DNA from: Saccopteryx bilineata
Lineage: Eukaryota; Chordata; Mammalia; Chiroptera; Emballonuridae
Assembly: GCF_036850765.1 (NCBI RefSeq)
Contig: NC_089490.1
Coordinates: forward strand, 108,569,074 to 108,633,073
Reading direction: 5' to 3'
Length of the DNA stretch: 64,000 nucleotides
In this document: in pieces, positions 11,621-25,200 of the stretch
Numbering within the stretch: position 1 is the first letter of the stretch
Layout: every line of letters begins with the position of its first letter
Translations under genes and position numbers: made by a program
Notes under the pieces: model-generated
The model's input: only the letters and a program-made list of their open reading frames with translations
The model's database searches: none
What the model was told of the DNA's origin: nothing

Positions 11621-12074
11621 CAGTGGTGTTTTTATTATAGAGAGAATCTAGTGTAGTTCAGTTACTAAGTGTGAATAAATGAAAGATTTAATACAATTAT
11701 GTTGAATTTAAATATTTGATGAATCTACTGAGTAGTGATTTGTCGGGATGGTAAGAGAAGTAGAGTAATGCAGAAATAATTAGCGAATTTTTCCTTCCTA
11801 TAAATTTTAAGACACTTCCCTATCTACTGTCCCTTGGGAATCAGCTGATTCATGTTCAAGGAGCCTGCAGACCTGGGACACAGATTGTCTATAAGTGTAT
11901 TTGAAAAGATTCATTCACTTTAAAAGAGATAGTCTCTCCAGACAGTTGCTAGAATTTTACACATAAACTTTATCTTCTCAATACTCCTGGAACATGAGCA
12001 GGAAAGGGTCATTTTTACCTGGAATACACACATAAGTCTGATACCTAGACATGACTGGTGAATTATTCTGGATA

Positions 12075-12240
12075 ATAATAGCAAGCACTGTCACAGTATC
12101 AAACTTTACGCAAGGTACTATTCTCAGCAATTTACATACAGTAATGATTTAAGTCTAAAACTGTTTTTGAAATAAATTCTATTACTATTTTATAATAAAG
12201 AAATCTGAGCTAACCTTAGAGGGTCCAGACATTTGTGAGT
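12075..12240 (+). repeat. MIR remnant
   Basis: The order TTTACATACAGTAATGATTTA, then ATTACTATTTTATAATAAAG and AAATCTGAGC, follows the MIR core consensus, diverged by age. Confidence 0.5.
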
Positions 12241-12534
12241 GGTGGGAATGGTGAGTGTGAGGGAGGAGGGAGGCTCACAGCAGGGAGACAAGCTGGTATT
12301 GGCAGCCTGACTCTTCCTTCCACTTTTTGTAACTTCTGGTAGTTCATCTCCAGTAGAAATCTACAATCCTAAAAAAAGGCCATTGTCTTACAGCTGCACA
12401 TATCAGCCTCTCTTCTTTCCAATTTGAAAACCCATCTTTCTGTGCTCCCATCCTACCAGTCTCAAAACGATGGCTTGGAACCCCAGCACATGCATAAAAG
12501 ATCTGGCAGACAGTTTAAGAGGCCACATCTACTT

Positions 12535-12730
12535 ATTTATTTATTTATTTATTAAAAATTTTATTTATTCATTTTAAAGAGGAGAGAGAGAAAGAGAGAG
12601 AGAGAAAGGGGGAAAGAGCAGGAAGTATCAATTCCCACATGGGCCTTGACCAAGCAAGTACAGGGTTTTGAACAGGCGACCTCAGTGTTCCAGGTCGACG
12701 CTTTATCCACTGCGCCACCACAAGTCAGGC
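12535..12730 (-). mobile_element. Short tRNA-derived SINE
   Basis: Same family as 853-1085, with the head at 12730 (complement of GCGCCACCACAAGTCAGGC), a GA strip and a TTTA-rich tail. Confidence 0.85.
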
Positions 12731-13137
12731 ATTTATTTATTTTTTAAATAACTCAGCTAGCACTGCATCATCTCCCCAGTGACTTATAGATTTCTGTGTG
12801 GAGTTTATGGTAATTCTAGACTAGAAAAAAAAAAAAAAACCTGACAAATAAAAATGATTCTTCTTCAGTTTGCTCTCAGCCCTTCAGGGTTTTGTCCTGT
12901 TCTAGAGCCCTAAATCAATTATATTTTTGGCAATTTACTGTCAAAAGAATATTTGGTAAGTACTGAAGAATATTACCCAGTGTAAATGCAAAAGTGAGTT
13001 TTGAGTGCCAGGTAGCTAGTTTAGCCCACACTGAGGTTAATTTCTGCACGTGCTCTTTGGCTTATTTGTGGCAGGTTTTCCAATGGCCTGTTTGTGCCAA
13101 ATATGATTGCAATAGATCACTTTGAACTCAACCTCCT

Positions 13138-13270
13138 TCAAGTAGAAGATCTTAACATGCACTTCTCACAGATAAAATATTTCCAACTTGTGCAGTTAGC
13201 TGACAAAAGGTGCTTGTTGCTGAGGTATCCACAGAGCTGGTGAGTTGATTGAGATCTCTGTGCTGGCAAC
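13138..13270 (-). CDS. CLEC9A: CLEC9A exon 6 (lectin domain 3 of 3, stop)
   Basis: The acceptor is CCTCTCCAG. The exon reads [17 protein letters not shown], then [13 protein letters not shown], ending in RSST and TGA at 13140-13138. NCT is a possible N-glycosylation site. Human ends RSSV, so the length is conserved. Confidence 0.95.
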
Positions 13271-16200
13271 CTGGAGAGGAGAGCGAGTGTATCTGAGGTT
13301 AGGTACGGGGCTTACAGTGGTGTTCCTGTGGGTAATTCATAGGAAGTGTGTAGCTTTTTGTTCTGTTCTGTTTTGTTTTAATATGGCGCCCTTTTGTAAT
13401 AATAATTTTGCCCTCCTTCAATAATAGGGCTGTCTTCTCTCAATGAAAGTAAGTTAATATAATTTGAACAAACTGCATATTAATGCACAAACATAGGTTC
13501 TAAATTAAAATATCTCTCCTGACTTAATTCTCAAAATACTAAGGCACCTGATTCTGTTCACCAATTTCCCCAGGTCTATCTGAAAAGCTTAAAATAGGAA
13601 TTGTTTAATAATTAACTAAAATCTCTTTCTCTTAACACTTTAGTCATTATATTACACAAAGGAAATATACTTGATAATTAAATAATATTGTTCACTTGGA
13701 CCCTCAGATTTTTTTTTTTTTCTGAAGCTGGAAACAGGGAGAGACAGTCAGACAGACTCCCGCATGCGCCCGACTGGGATCCACCTGGCACGCCCACCAT
13801 GGGGCGATGCTCTGCCCACCAGGGGGCGATGCTCTGCCCATGTTGCGACCAGAGCCACTCTAGCACCTGGGGCAGAGGCTACAGAGCCATCCCCAGCGCC
13901 CGGGCCATCTTTGCTCCAATGGAGCCTTGGCTGTGGGAGGGGAAGAGAGAGACAGAGAGGAAGGCACGGCAGAGGGGTGGAGAAGCAAATGGGTGCTTCT
14001 CCTATGTGCCCTGGCCGGGAATTGAACCCAGGTCCTCCGCACGCTAGGCCGACGCTCTACCCCTGAGCCAACCGGCCAGGGCTGGACCCTCAGATTTTAA
14101 TGTAAATGTTCTAGAGCAGTGGTAGTCAACCTGGTCCCTACCGCCCCCTAGTGGGTGTTCCAGCTCTCATGGTGGGCAGTAGCAGAGCAACCAAAGTATA
14201 AATAAAAAGATAGATTTAACTATAATAAGTTGTTTTATAAAGATTTATTCTGCCAAACAGGGAAAATCCAACATAAAATACTTGGTAAGTAATTATTATT
14301 ATATGCTTTAACTTGCTATAACTCTGCTTTATAAATTTTATAAAGTAAAGTTACTTCCCTACTTTATAAATCACCATTACTGTGGAACCAGTGGGCAGTT
14401 AGAAAATTTTGCTACTAACAGAGATACAAAAGTGGGCGGTAGGTATAAAAAGTTTGACTACCCCTGCTTTAGAGGGTAATGGCCGTGAAGCTGAGAATGA
14501 GGAAGATTTAGAAGCCCTGAAGCTATTTTTAAATGATCTCAGCTTTGATTCCAATCAAAAGTTTATGAAATTATAATGCTGGTAATGTTTCTCAGAGAAA
14601 ATCTAAGGTATAACAGAAAATGAACATTTGAATTCCCTCCTGTATTTTTCTCTAATAACTTTGTGATATTTCCCTTAAACACTTACAGGTCAGGAGAAGG
14701 AGAGGAGCCATCTTGCCAAAACCAGCGTTGGCTGGGTCCATACTGAGACAGTCCCACCCAGTAATGGTCACTTTCAGTCTTCCTCAGGCTGCCAGTAATA
14801 AAATCCTGTGAGAAACCAGACCTGGGTAGTAAACTGGAGGAAAGACACACAAACAATAAACTACCACGAAATATAAAGTGTGTCATTCTTCCAAGACAGA
14901 AATCAAGGGGAACTTTAAAGCTGGAGAAAGAAGGGAGTGTGTTTAAAAGACAAAATGCATTTTATAGACTTTTTTTCTATTGCCGTATTACCAATGTGGT
15001 GTTAAGGACTGTGGAAAAAAATAGGCATCTGATATTAAAATAGTTTTAAACAGATTTAGAGTTGGGCAGATATATATGTTAAAAAAGATAAGTGTTATAC
15101 TGAACCCTCATTATCAGGAAAAGTAAAATATTCTTGACATCATAGGCCATATAGGTCATTTGTTCCCAGTGTACTTTAATATGAAAAATAGTTTAAAAGA
15201 TTTCAGAAGCAAGTTAATTATAAGTATATTTTGTTAGAAGAAATATTAATAATGTTTGTTGCCAAGTTTGCACAGATAATCCATAATTTTAACAAGTCAG
15301 TTCAAGTTGCCTTGCCTTAACTGCATATACTTAATAAACTGTCCTTTCATTATTCTTGTAAAAGTCAACTTGGATTATTTAGTGACTTATAGTGGCATAC
15401 ATTCTTAATAAGGTCAGAAATATGTAACTATGCATTCTATTTCACACACATATCTGGGTAGAATGATTTCAGGAAAACATTGTTTGCTTGTTCAGATGTT
15501 ATTAAATTAGGTAGAATGTCAAACCATTTAGCAAATACTTATTTTCATAAACCTTTCCATTTAATGACATCACTTCACTTTTTATACTTCTGATTTTTCT
15601 TAATAATTGAACATTTTTATAGGTAATTTATACTTCCTTACAGCATTAAGAATAATAAATTAAAAACATATATTCAATTATAATGTAGGTATTTCTTGGA
15701 GTAACATGTCACAGAATGGTATTTCTTTTACCCTTTTCCATTTTTGATTAACAAAGGACAGAGAACTAACATATGCTCTTTGGTTCTGGGACAACTATTC
15801 TGTTTTTTTGTTTCTCTAATTAAAAGGAACACAGCCTGACCAGGCGGTGGAGCAGTGGATAGAGCGTCAGACTAGGATGCCGAAGACCCAGGTTTGAAAC
15901 CCCGAGGTCGCCAGCTTGAGCGCAGGCTCATCTGGTTTGAGCAAAAGCTCACCAGCTTGGGGTTACTCGTCCTGCTGAAAGCCCACTGGGGTCAAGGCAC
16001 ATATGAGAAAGCAATCAATGAACAATTAACGTGTCGCAATGAAAAACTGATGATTGATGCTTCTCATTTCTCTCCATTCTTGTCTATCTGTCCCTGTCTG
16101 TCCCTCTCTCTGACTCTCTGACTCTCTCTCTGTCTCTGTATAAAAAAAAAGAAAAGATGATTTGTCACAGCTATAAAAAAAAATATATATATATTAAAAA

Positions 16201-19200
16201 AAAAAAAGGAAACACAAACCAGGCCCTGGCTGGTTGGCTTAGTGGTAAGCATCGGTCCGGTGTGTGGAAGTCTGGGGTTCAATTCCTGGTCAGGGCACAC
16301 AGGAGAAGTGTCCATCTGTTTCTCCACCCCTCTGCCTCTCACTTCTCCCCTCTCTCTCTCTTCTCCTCCTCTCCTGCATTCATGGCTCAATTAGAGCGAG
16401 TTGACCTTGGGCACTGAGGATGGCTCTATGGCCTCTGCCTCAGATGGTAAAAAATGCCTCCAGTTGCAATGGAGCAAGGCATTGACCCCTAGTGGGCTTG
16501 CCTGGTGGATCCCAGTCAACATGCATGCGGAAGTCTGTCTCTGCCTTTTTCCCATCTCACTAAAAAAATTAAAAAAAAAAAAAAAGAACACAAACCATAT
16601 TAATTACTACTTTGTCTCCTTTAAATCTTTGTTACATCAAATGTACTGTTGTAATAAAATATTAAGGAATTCTATCTTATTATAATCAGTCATTTCTTTT
16701 AATGGGTAAAATGTTATTTTCAGAAAGATATGAAGTGATAAAACAGTGTTTACCATTTCTTTCTTGCTGTCAATTTGTAGGAGATTAGAGCCCTCCTTCA
16801 AACAATCTTCTTTGCTGGTTTCCCAATTTCTCCAATTTTTAAAGACATAGTAACAACTTTCTCCATTCTGAATCCAGTTGTCTGGACAAAGGCTGCAGTT
16901 AGGAGCTTTGAATAAAATATTTCACTTTATTAAGGTCATTGTAAAAATACCAGAAGCATATCTCCTCAAAAGAATCCTTTGTATCACCCCCAGTAAAGCT
17001 GAACACTAATCAAATGGCTCATATATTTCAGCTTCCTGAGGCTGACTATACTAGATTTATATAATCATTTCCAACTGCAATAGGTCTCTAAGAATTAGTT
17101 TAAGATAAAATTAAGCTCTGGAAGGTGGCTCAGTGGATAGAGCATCAGCTTGGCATATGGATGTCCCAGGTCCAATTCCTGGTCAGGGCACACAGAAGAA
17201 GCAACCATCTGCTTCTCACCCTATCCTTCTCCCCCTTTTGTCCCTCTTCCCTTTGATTGGTTTGAGTGTCAGCCCAGGAGTAAGGATGGCTTGGTTGGTC
17301 TGAGCACATTAATCTCAGGTGTTAAAAATAGCTCTACTGATTCAAGCACTGGCCACAGGCAGGGATGCAGGGTGGATACTGGTTGGGGTGTCCATGGGAA
17401 TCTGCCTCACTATCTTCCCTTCTCTCACCTAGAAAAAAAAAAAAAAAGAAAGATAAAATTAACTTGGAAATATCTTTTTTTCAAACTCTTCTTTTATAAT
17501 CTGATTTTCTATTTTTATTAATCACTCCTTTTTTTAAGTTCACCACATTTATAATATTCGTTTGTTTACTGCAGGGGTCCCCAAACTATAGCCCGCGGGC
17601 CACATGCGACCCCCTGAGGCCATTTATCTGCCCCCCCCCCACACTTCCAGAAAGGGCACCTCTTTCATTGGTGATCAGTGAGAGTACTGTATGTGGCGTT
17701 GTTCACATACAGTACTACTTCCGGTGATGCGGGATGCACGCCCGTCATATCACTTGTTATGGCTAGTAGTGACAAATATGGAACCGGACATTGACCATCT
17801 CATTAGCCAAAAGCAGGCCCATAGTTCCCATTGAAATACTGGTCAGTTTGTTGATTTAAATTTAGTTGTTCTTTATTTTAAATATTGTATTTGTTCCCAT
17901 TTTGTTTTTTTACTTTAAAATAAGATATGTGCAGTGTGCATAGGGATTTGTTCATAGTTTTTTTTATAGTCCGGCCCTCCAATGGTCTGAGGGACAGAGA
18001 ACTGACCCCCTGTGTAAAAAGTTTGGGGACCCTTGGCTTACTGTCTCATGTCTGTTCGTATTACTGGCCCAATCTAGTTAGAAATATACCAGACTACTAG
18101 GTAAGTTGAGTGGTAAGCCTCAAGTTAACGCTTAAATTCTGAGAATTAAACAAGAAAATGTTTCATGCATAATGTAGAGAACAAATAATGCACTTTAAAG
18201 AGTAATTTGAAAATATGTAGGTGAGGAAACATGAAAAAACTTAAGAGGCCTATATGCTTATTTTAAGACTTTGATATAATTAAGATATAAGCCACAATGT
18301 TTAATCAGTTTTATGGATCTGCCTTAATAAAGAATATATTCACAAAAGGGATGCTTAAATGTATACATATAAAAGGAAAATCAATCAACAAGATTTTGAT
18401 CAAATGTTTCTGGCACAGTTTTATAAAGAAAAAGACACTGAAACTTCCAGAATTCAAGTTTCTAGATAAAATCACAAAGAGTTCATTATTAGATTCCATG
18501 GCTCAGATGCTGAATTAAGGTTCCTAATATCCTTTGTTTGGAATGTATGCTAATCAGGATCCTGAATATTGTTAATGTTATAGCATAAAAGTGTTGACAA
18601 TAGCAATTGAATGATTAGAGAACATGCTGTTTTTATCAGTCTCCAAATGGATATTGTCATCAACTCGAGGTTGATGGTTCAGAGGTAGACCTAACACGTA
18701 CTTGCAATAGCGTCTTCTTATATTTAAAAACACTGTTGGACATACAATGATTCTTTAAATATTTACTTGACTAAATTTCAATCCAAAGGAGCTATGGTAG
18801 GTTTTGACCTCTCTCATTATTCATTACTTAAATGATATCCCCTATAGGGAAGTTATTTCTCTAAATTATATGTATAAATATTATACAACAGGTAGAAATA
18901 AACTGTTTTAGGTTTAAAATACTTGTAAGGGATATAAAAAATGTAACTTAAATAACTCCATAAAATTGTTTAAAAGAGCTGAATCTTGCATTATTATAGT
19001 GTTATGGTAAAAACTAAATTTCAAAATAATTTTTTTACTGAAAGTTATCTAAATTTGAATCTATAGCAATATTTAAACTAAATATATTGAGGAATTTATA
19101 GCTACAATTAAATTGGTGATTTGAAAAACATCTGACCTACTAATCTTACATATTTCACTTTAAAATTTGAGTGAATGCCTTCTTTATCTGTGTTTCTTGG

Positions 19201-22200
19201 AACATCTATATTTGCTACATACTGCTGAAATATGTAAATCAGATTGAACTGAAGAGTGGGTTAAATTTTGCCTCTTCTATTATAAAATGCTAACTATGAT
19301 TTGGCAGAGAATAAAATGTATGTCACTGTTTCTTTTGAAGATTTGATGCATACATTTGTATATGCAAAGTGAAAACTTATTATTATTTTTATCAGTTACC
19401 TGAGCTGAAAGAGTTTTGCATCAGGTTTTGGCAATATTTCATCTGGAGTTCCTGGTTTCTCCTCCACTGTGTGAAGTTCACCAGTGCTCTTTCCTGTTGG
19501 ATGAGTTTTTCTTGCTGCTTCTTTGCAATAGTGGACACCTGGAACACTTCAAACAATAACAATCATTTCTAATAAATTCCTGACAAATTATTGCAAAGCC
19601 ATCCTTCAAAATATACTCAAGACAAATATCAATTACTTGTGATTTTTGTTACTTTAATTTACACTATTTTAAGTTTTTGTTAAAATTTATGTAGTTCAAG
19701 AGTTATCTACTATGCTATGTTGTATACCTGAAATTATTGTAAAATAATATTAAATTTAAACTATAATTTAAAAATTATATACCTAAAGGAAATGTGGGAA
19801 AAGGCTCTATTAATAAAATTAATACTTACTAAAGGCAAAAACATTTTACATTATTCAATAATAAAAAACTAAAAACGATACATAGCAAAAAGTCTTTTTT
19901 CCACTCATCTTTTCTTTTTTCAGTGTAAAATTTTTATGTTATAATTAGCCAGCTATATTGAAGTCAGATGATACCAGTTTTGTTGGCAACATCCAAAGCA
20001 TCATACACAGAAGCCAGTTGAACATATGCCTTTTCTCCATCAGGCCTGATCAGGGTGTTGACCTTGACCACATCAATGTCATAGAGCTTCTTCACAGCAT
20101 GTTTTATCTGGTGCCTTTTGGCCTTAACATTCACAATGAATACAGTATTCTGTTGTCTTCTGCCTTCTTCATGGCTCACTCAATAGTCAGGGGCAACTTG
20201 ATGATGGCGTAGTGGTCAAGCTTGTTCTCCTGGGGGCACTCTCTGGAGGATATACTGACTGCCTATGGAGACACAGTGTTTTCTGCCATTGACTTCCTTT
20301 TTATTCATTCATTCATTTGTTCATTCATATATTTGTTTGTTTGTTTTTGTGGCTGTGGACACTGTTCAGCACTGCTTTCTTTGCTTTCAAAGCCTTTGCT
20401 TTGGCTTTGGCTTTGGGAGGAACAGAGGTTTCCTTCTTTGCTTTTGGATGCCAGTTTCATGAAAAAGCTCCCCTGTCTTATTTACTCAATTCTACTCCCT
20501 CAAAGCAGTCAAGCTCACCAATTTCTTTTTATTCTTCTAGACATATTTTGAACTTTGCAAGATTACCTTTACACAAATGGTAATCTGTTTATGTGATTTT
20601 GCACCTTTTATAACTTAAAATATATTTTGGACATCATTTTGTATCAATACATAAAAGCTTTCTCATTATTTCATTATAATCCTATAGGATTCCATTGTAT
20701 GGATATATAATTATTTTATATGAATACATCATAACTTATTTTAGCAATTTTCTATTGACTTTTAGACTATTAGCAATTTTTTGGTATTACAAAAAATACT
20801 TCAATGAATAACCTTAATCAAACATAATTTCACACATATGCAAGTATATTTTTAAGATAAGTTGTTAAGCCAGTTTATGTGCATTTATTTAAATCATTAA
20901 ACAACTTCAAATTATCCTCCATATATGCTGATGTAAATAGTATCTCAATATCATTTGATTTTGCATTTCTCTTTTTGTTCGATGTTGAAACTTATTTTGC
21001 ATATATATAAATAAAAGTCAGTTGTATTTCTTTTTAATGTAGTGTATAATTTTATCCTTTGTGATGTTTTTCACTGGGTTTCTAGTCTTTTTCTTTTTCT
21101 TTCTTTTTTTTTCCTGAAGTTGGAAATGGGGAGGCAGTCAGACAGACTCCCTCATGCACCTGACCGGGATCCACCCGGCATGCCCACCAGGGGGTGATGC
21201 TCTGCCATGACCAGAGTCATTCTAGCATCTGAGGCAGAGGCCACGGAGCCATCCTCAGTGCCCAGGCAAACTTTGCTCCAACGGAGCCTCGGCTGCGGGA
21301 GGGGAAGAGAGAGACAGAGAGGAAGGAGAGGGGGAGGGGTGGAGAAGCAGATGGGTGCTTCTCCTGTGTGCCCTGGCGGGAAATCGAACCTGGGACTCCT
21401 GCACGCCAGGCCGACGCTCTACCACTGAGCCAACCGGCCAGGGCTTCTTTTTGTTTGATATGAGGTCCTGACTTTGCTCTGAGAGTTAGAAGCAGGCCTG
21501 TTTCTGCATGGAATTGACCTCTGGGCAAGGCATCAAGCATACTAATTAATGGAGTTGCTGTGTAATCATCAGTCTGAGAAATTTTTTGGCCTGATTATAC
21601 TAGCTTGTCAGCACTGTTTCTTGATGTATGATTAGTGACTTATTACAAGGATACCCTGAGAAGTCTCTGTTGTTAAGGCTGGTTCCCTTTCAGGAGTATG
21701 CCTGTGTGGTCAGCAAAATATAAAAATTCCCAGCAAGACTATGTTTGCAGCTTACTGGTACCAATGTACTCTGTGAACACATCAGTGGTTCTTTTTTTTT
21801 TTTTTTTAATATTAATATTTTTTTATTAAATTTAATGCAGTGACATTGATAAATCAGGGTACATATGTTGAGAGAAAATATCTCTAGATTATTTTGACAT
21901 TTGATTGTGCTGTATACCCCTCCCGCAAAGTTAAATTGTCTTCTGTCACCTTCTATCTGGTTTTCTTTGTGCCCCTCCCCTCCCCTAACCCCTCTCTCCT
22001 TCTTCACCCCTCCCCCCTCCCCCAACCCCCCCCCCCCCGCCCCTGTTGCCATCACATTCTTGTTCATGTCTCTGAGTCTCATTTTTATGTCCCTTCTATG
22101 TATGGATTCATCTCAGTTTTTTTTCTGATTTACTTATTTCACTCCGTATAATGTTATCAAGGTCCATCCATGTTATTGTAAATGATCCGATGTCATCATT

Positions 22201-25200
22201 TCTTATGGCTGAGTAGTATTCCATAGTATATATGTACCAAAGTTTTTTAATCCACTCGTCCTCTGACGGACACTTGGGCTGTTTCCAGATCTTCGCTATT
22301 GTGAACAATGCTGCCACAAACATGCGGGTGCATTTCTCCTTTTCGAGCCGTTCTATGGTGTCCTTGGGGTATATTCCTAAAAGTGGGATAGCTGGGTCAA
22401 AAGGCGGTTCGATTTTCAGTTTTTTGAGGAATCTCCATACTGTTTTCCACAGTGGCTGCACCAGTCTGCATTCCCACCAGCAGTGCAGGAGGATCCCCTT
22501 TTCTCCACATCCTCGCCAGCACTTATTCTGTGTTGTTTTGTTGATAAGCGCCATTCTGACTGGTGTAAGGTGATATCTCATTGTGGTTTTAATTTGCATT
22601 TCTCTAATGATTAGTGATGTTGAGCATTTTTTCATATGCCTATTGGCCATCTGTATGTCCTCTTTGGAGAAGTGTCTATTCATCTCTTTTGCCCATTTTT
22701 GGATTGGGTTGTTTGTCTTCCTGGTGTTGAGTTTTACAAGTTCTTTATAAATTTTGGTTATTAACCCCTTATCAGACGTATTGTCAAATATGTTCTCCCA
22801 TTGTGTAGTTTGTCTTTTTATTCTGTTCTTGTTGTCTTTAGCTGTGCAAAAGCTTTTTAGTTTGATATAGTCCCATTTGTTTATCCTGTCTTTTATTTCA
22901 CTTCCCCGTGGAGATAAATCAGCAAATATATTGCTCCGAGAGATGTCGGAGAGCTAACTGCCTATGTTTTCTTCTAAGATGCTTATGGTTTCACGGCCTA
23001 CATTCAAGTCTTTTATCCATTTTGAGTTTATTTTTGTGAGTGGTGTAAGCTGGTGATCTAGTTTCATTTTTTTGCAGGTAGCGCTGTCTTTACTCCATTG
23101 TATTTCCTTACCTCCTTTGTCAAATATCAGTTGTCCATAGAACTGTGGGTTTATTTCTGGGTTCTCTGTTCTATTCCATTGATCTATATGCCTGTTCTTA
23201 TGCCAGTACCAGGCTGTTTTGAGTACAATGGCCTTGTAGTATAACTTGATATCAGGAAGTGTGATACCTCCCACTTTATTCTTCTTTTTTAAGATTGCTG
23301 AGGCTATTCGTGTCCTCTTTTGGTTCCATATAAATTTTTGGAATATGTGTTCTATATCTTTGAAGTATGTCATTGGTATTTTAATTGGTATTGCATTGAA
23401 TTTATAAATTGCTTTGGGTAATATAGACATTTTAATGATGTTTATTCTTCCTAACCATGAGCACGGTATATGCTTCCACTTGTTAGTATCTTCCTTGATT
23501 TCTTTTATCAATGTTTTGTAATTTTCCGAGTACAAGTCTTTAGTCTCCTTGGTTAAGTTTACTCCTAGGTACTTTATTTTTTTGGTTGTAATTGTGAAGG
23601 GGATTGTTTCCTTAATTTCTCTTTCTGACTGTTCATTGTTGGTGTATAAAAATGCTTCTGATTTCTGAGTATTGATTTTATATCCTGCCACTTTGCTGAA
23701 TTTATTTATCAGGTCCAGTAGTTTTTTGACTGAGACTTTAGGGTTTTCTATATACAATATCATATCATCTGCAAATAATGATAGTTTTACTTCTTCTTTT
23801 CCAACTTGAATGCCTTTTATTTCTTCTTCTTGTCTGATTGCTGTTGCTAGAACTTCCAGGACTATGTTAAATAAGAGTGGTGAAAGGGGGCACCCCTGCC
23901 ATATTCATGATCTTAAGGGTATTGCTTTTAATTTTTGCCCATTGAGTATGATGTTGGCTGTGGGTTTCTCATAGATGGCTTTTATCATGTTGAGGTATGT
24001 TCCCTGTATTCCCACTTTGCTGAGAGTTTTGATCATGAATGGGTGCTGGATTTTATCAAATGCTTTTTCTGCATCTATTGAAATTATCATATGGTTTTTC
24101 TCCTTCTTTTTGTTTATGTGATGAATCACATTGATTGATTTACGAATATTGTACCAGCCTTGCCTCCCCAGAATAAATCCCACTTGATCATGGTGTATGA
24201 TTTTTTCCATATATTGTTGGATCCGGTTTGCTAATATTTTGTTGAGGATTTTAGCATCTATATTCATCAGAGATATTGGCCTATAATTTTCTTTCTTTGT
24301 GTGGTCTTTGCCTGGTTTTGGAATCAGAATTATGCTCGCCTCATAAAAGGAGTTTGGAAGTCTTCCTTCCACTTGAATTTTTTGAAATAGTTTGAGAAGG
24401 ATAGGAGTTAGTTCTTCTTTGAATATTTGGTAGAATTCCATTGTGAAGCCATTGGGCCCCGGACTTTTCTTTGTTGGGAGTTTTTTGATAACTGTTTCGA
24501 TCTCCTTTGGTCTGTTTAAGTTTTCTGATTCTTCCAGATTGATTTTTGGAAGATTGTATGTTTCAAGGAATTTGTCCATTTCATCTAGGTTGTCTAGTTT
24601 TTTGGCATACAGTTCTTCATAGTATTTTCTTACAATATTTTGTATTTCTGTTGTGTCAGTTGTTATTTCTCCTATCTCATTTCTAATTTTATTTATTTGA
24701 GTCCTCTCTCTCTTTTTCTTGGTGAGTCTACTTAAAGGTGCATCAATCTTGTTTACCTTTTCAAAGAACCAGCTCCTAGTTTCATTGATCCTCTGTATTG
24801 TTTCTTTAGCCTCTATGTCATTTATTTCTGCTCTGATCTTTATTATTTCCTTCCTTCTACTACATTTGGGCTTTACTTGCTGTTCTTTTTCTAATTCTTT
24901 TAGATGCAGGGTTAAGTTGTTTATTTGAGCTTTTTCTAGCTTCTGAAAGTGTGCCTGTAGTGCTATGAACTTCCCTCTCAGCACTGCTTTCGCTGTGTCC
25001 CATAAATTTTGAGTTGTTGTATGCTCATTGTCATTCGTTTCTAGGAATTTCTTTATTTCTTCTTTGATCTCATTCTTAATCCATTCATTATTTAACACCC
25101 TGCTATTTAGTTTCCATGTGTTTGAGAATTTTTGAGCTTTTCTGCTGTGATTCATTTCTAGTTTCATGCCGTTGTGATCGGAGAAAGTGCTTGATATGAT

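Noticed and set aside
13688..14066. Overlapping 119- and 100-codon plus-strand frames
   Set aside because: They are antisense of a GC-rich SINE, and the same peptide wording recurs at every other SINE copy.
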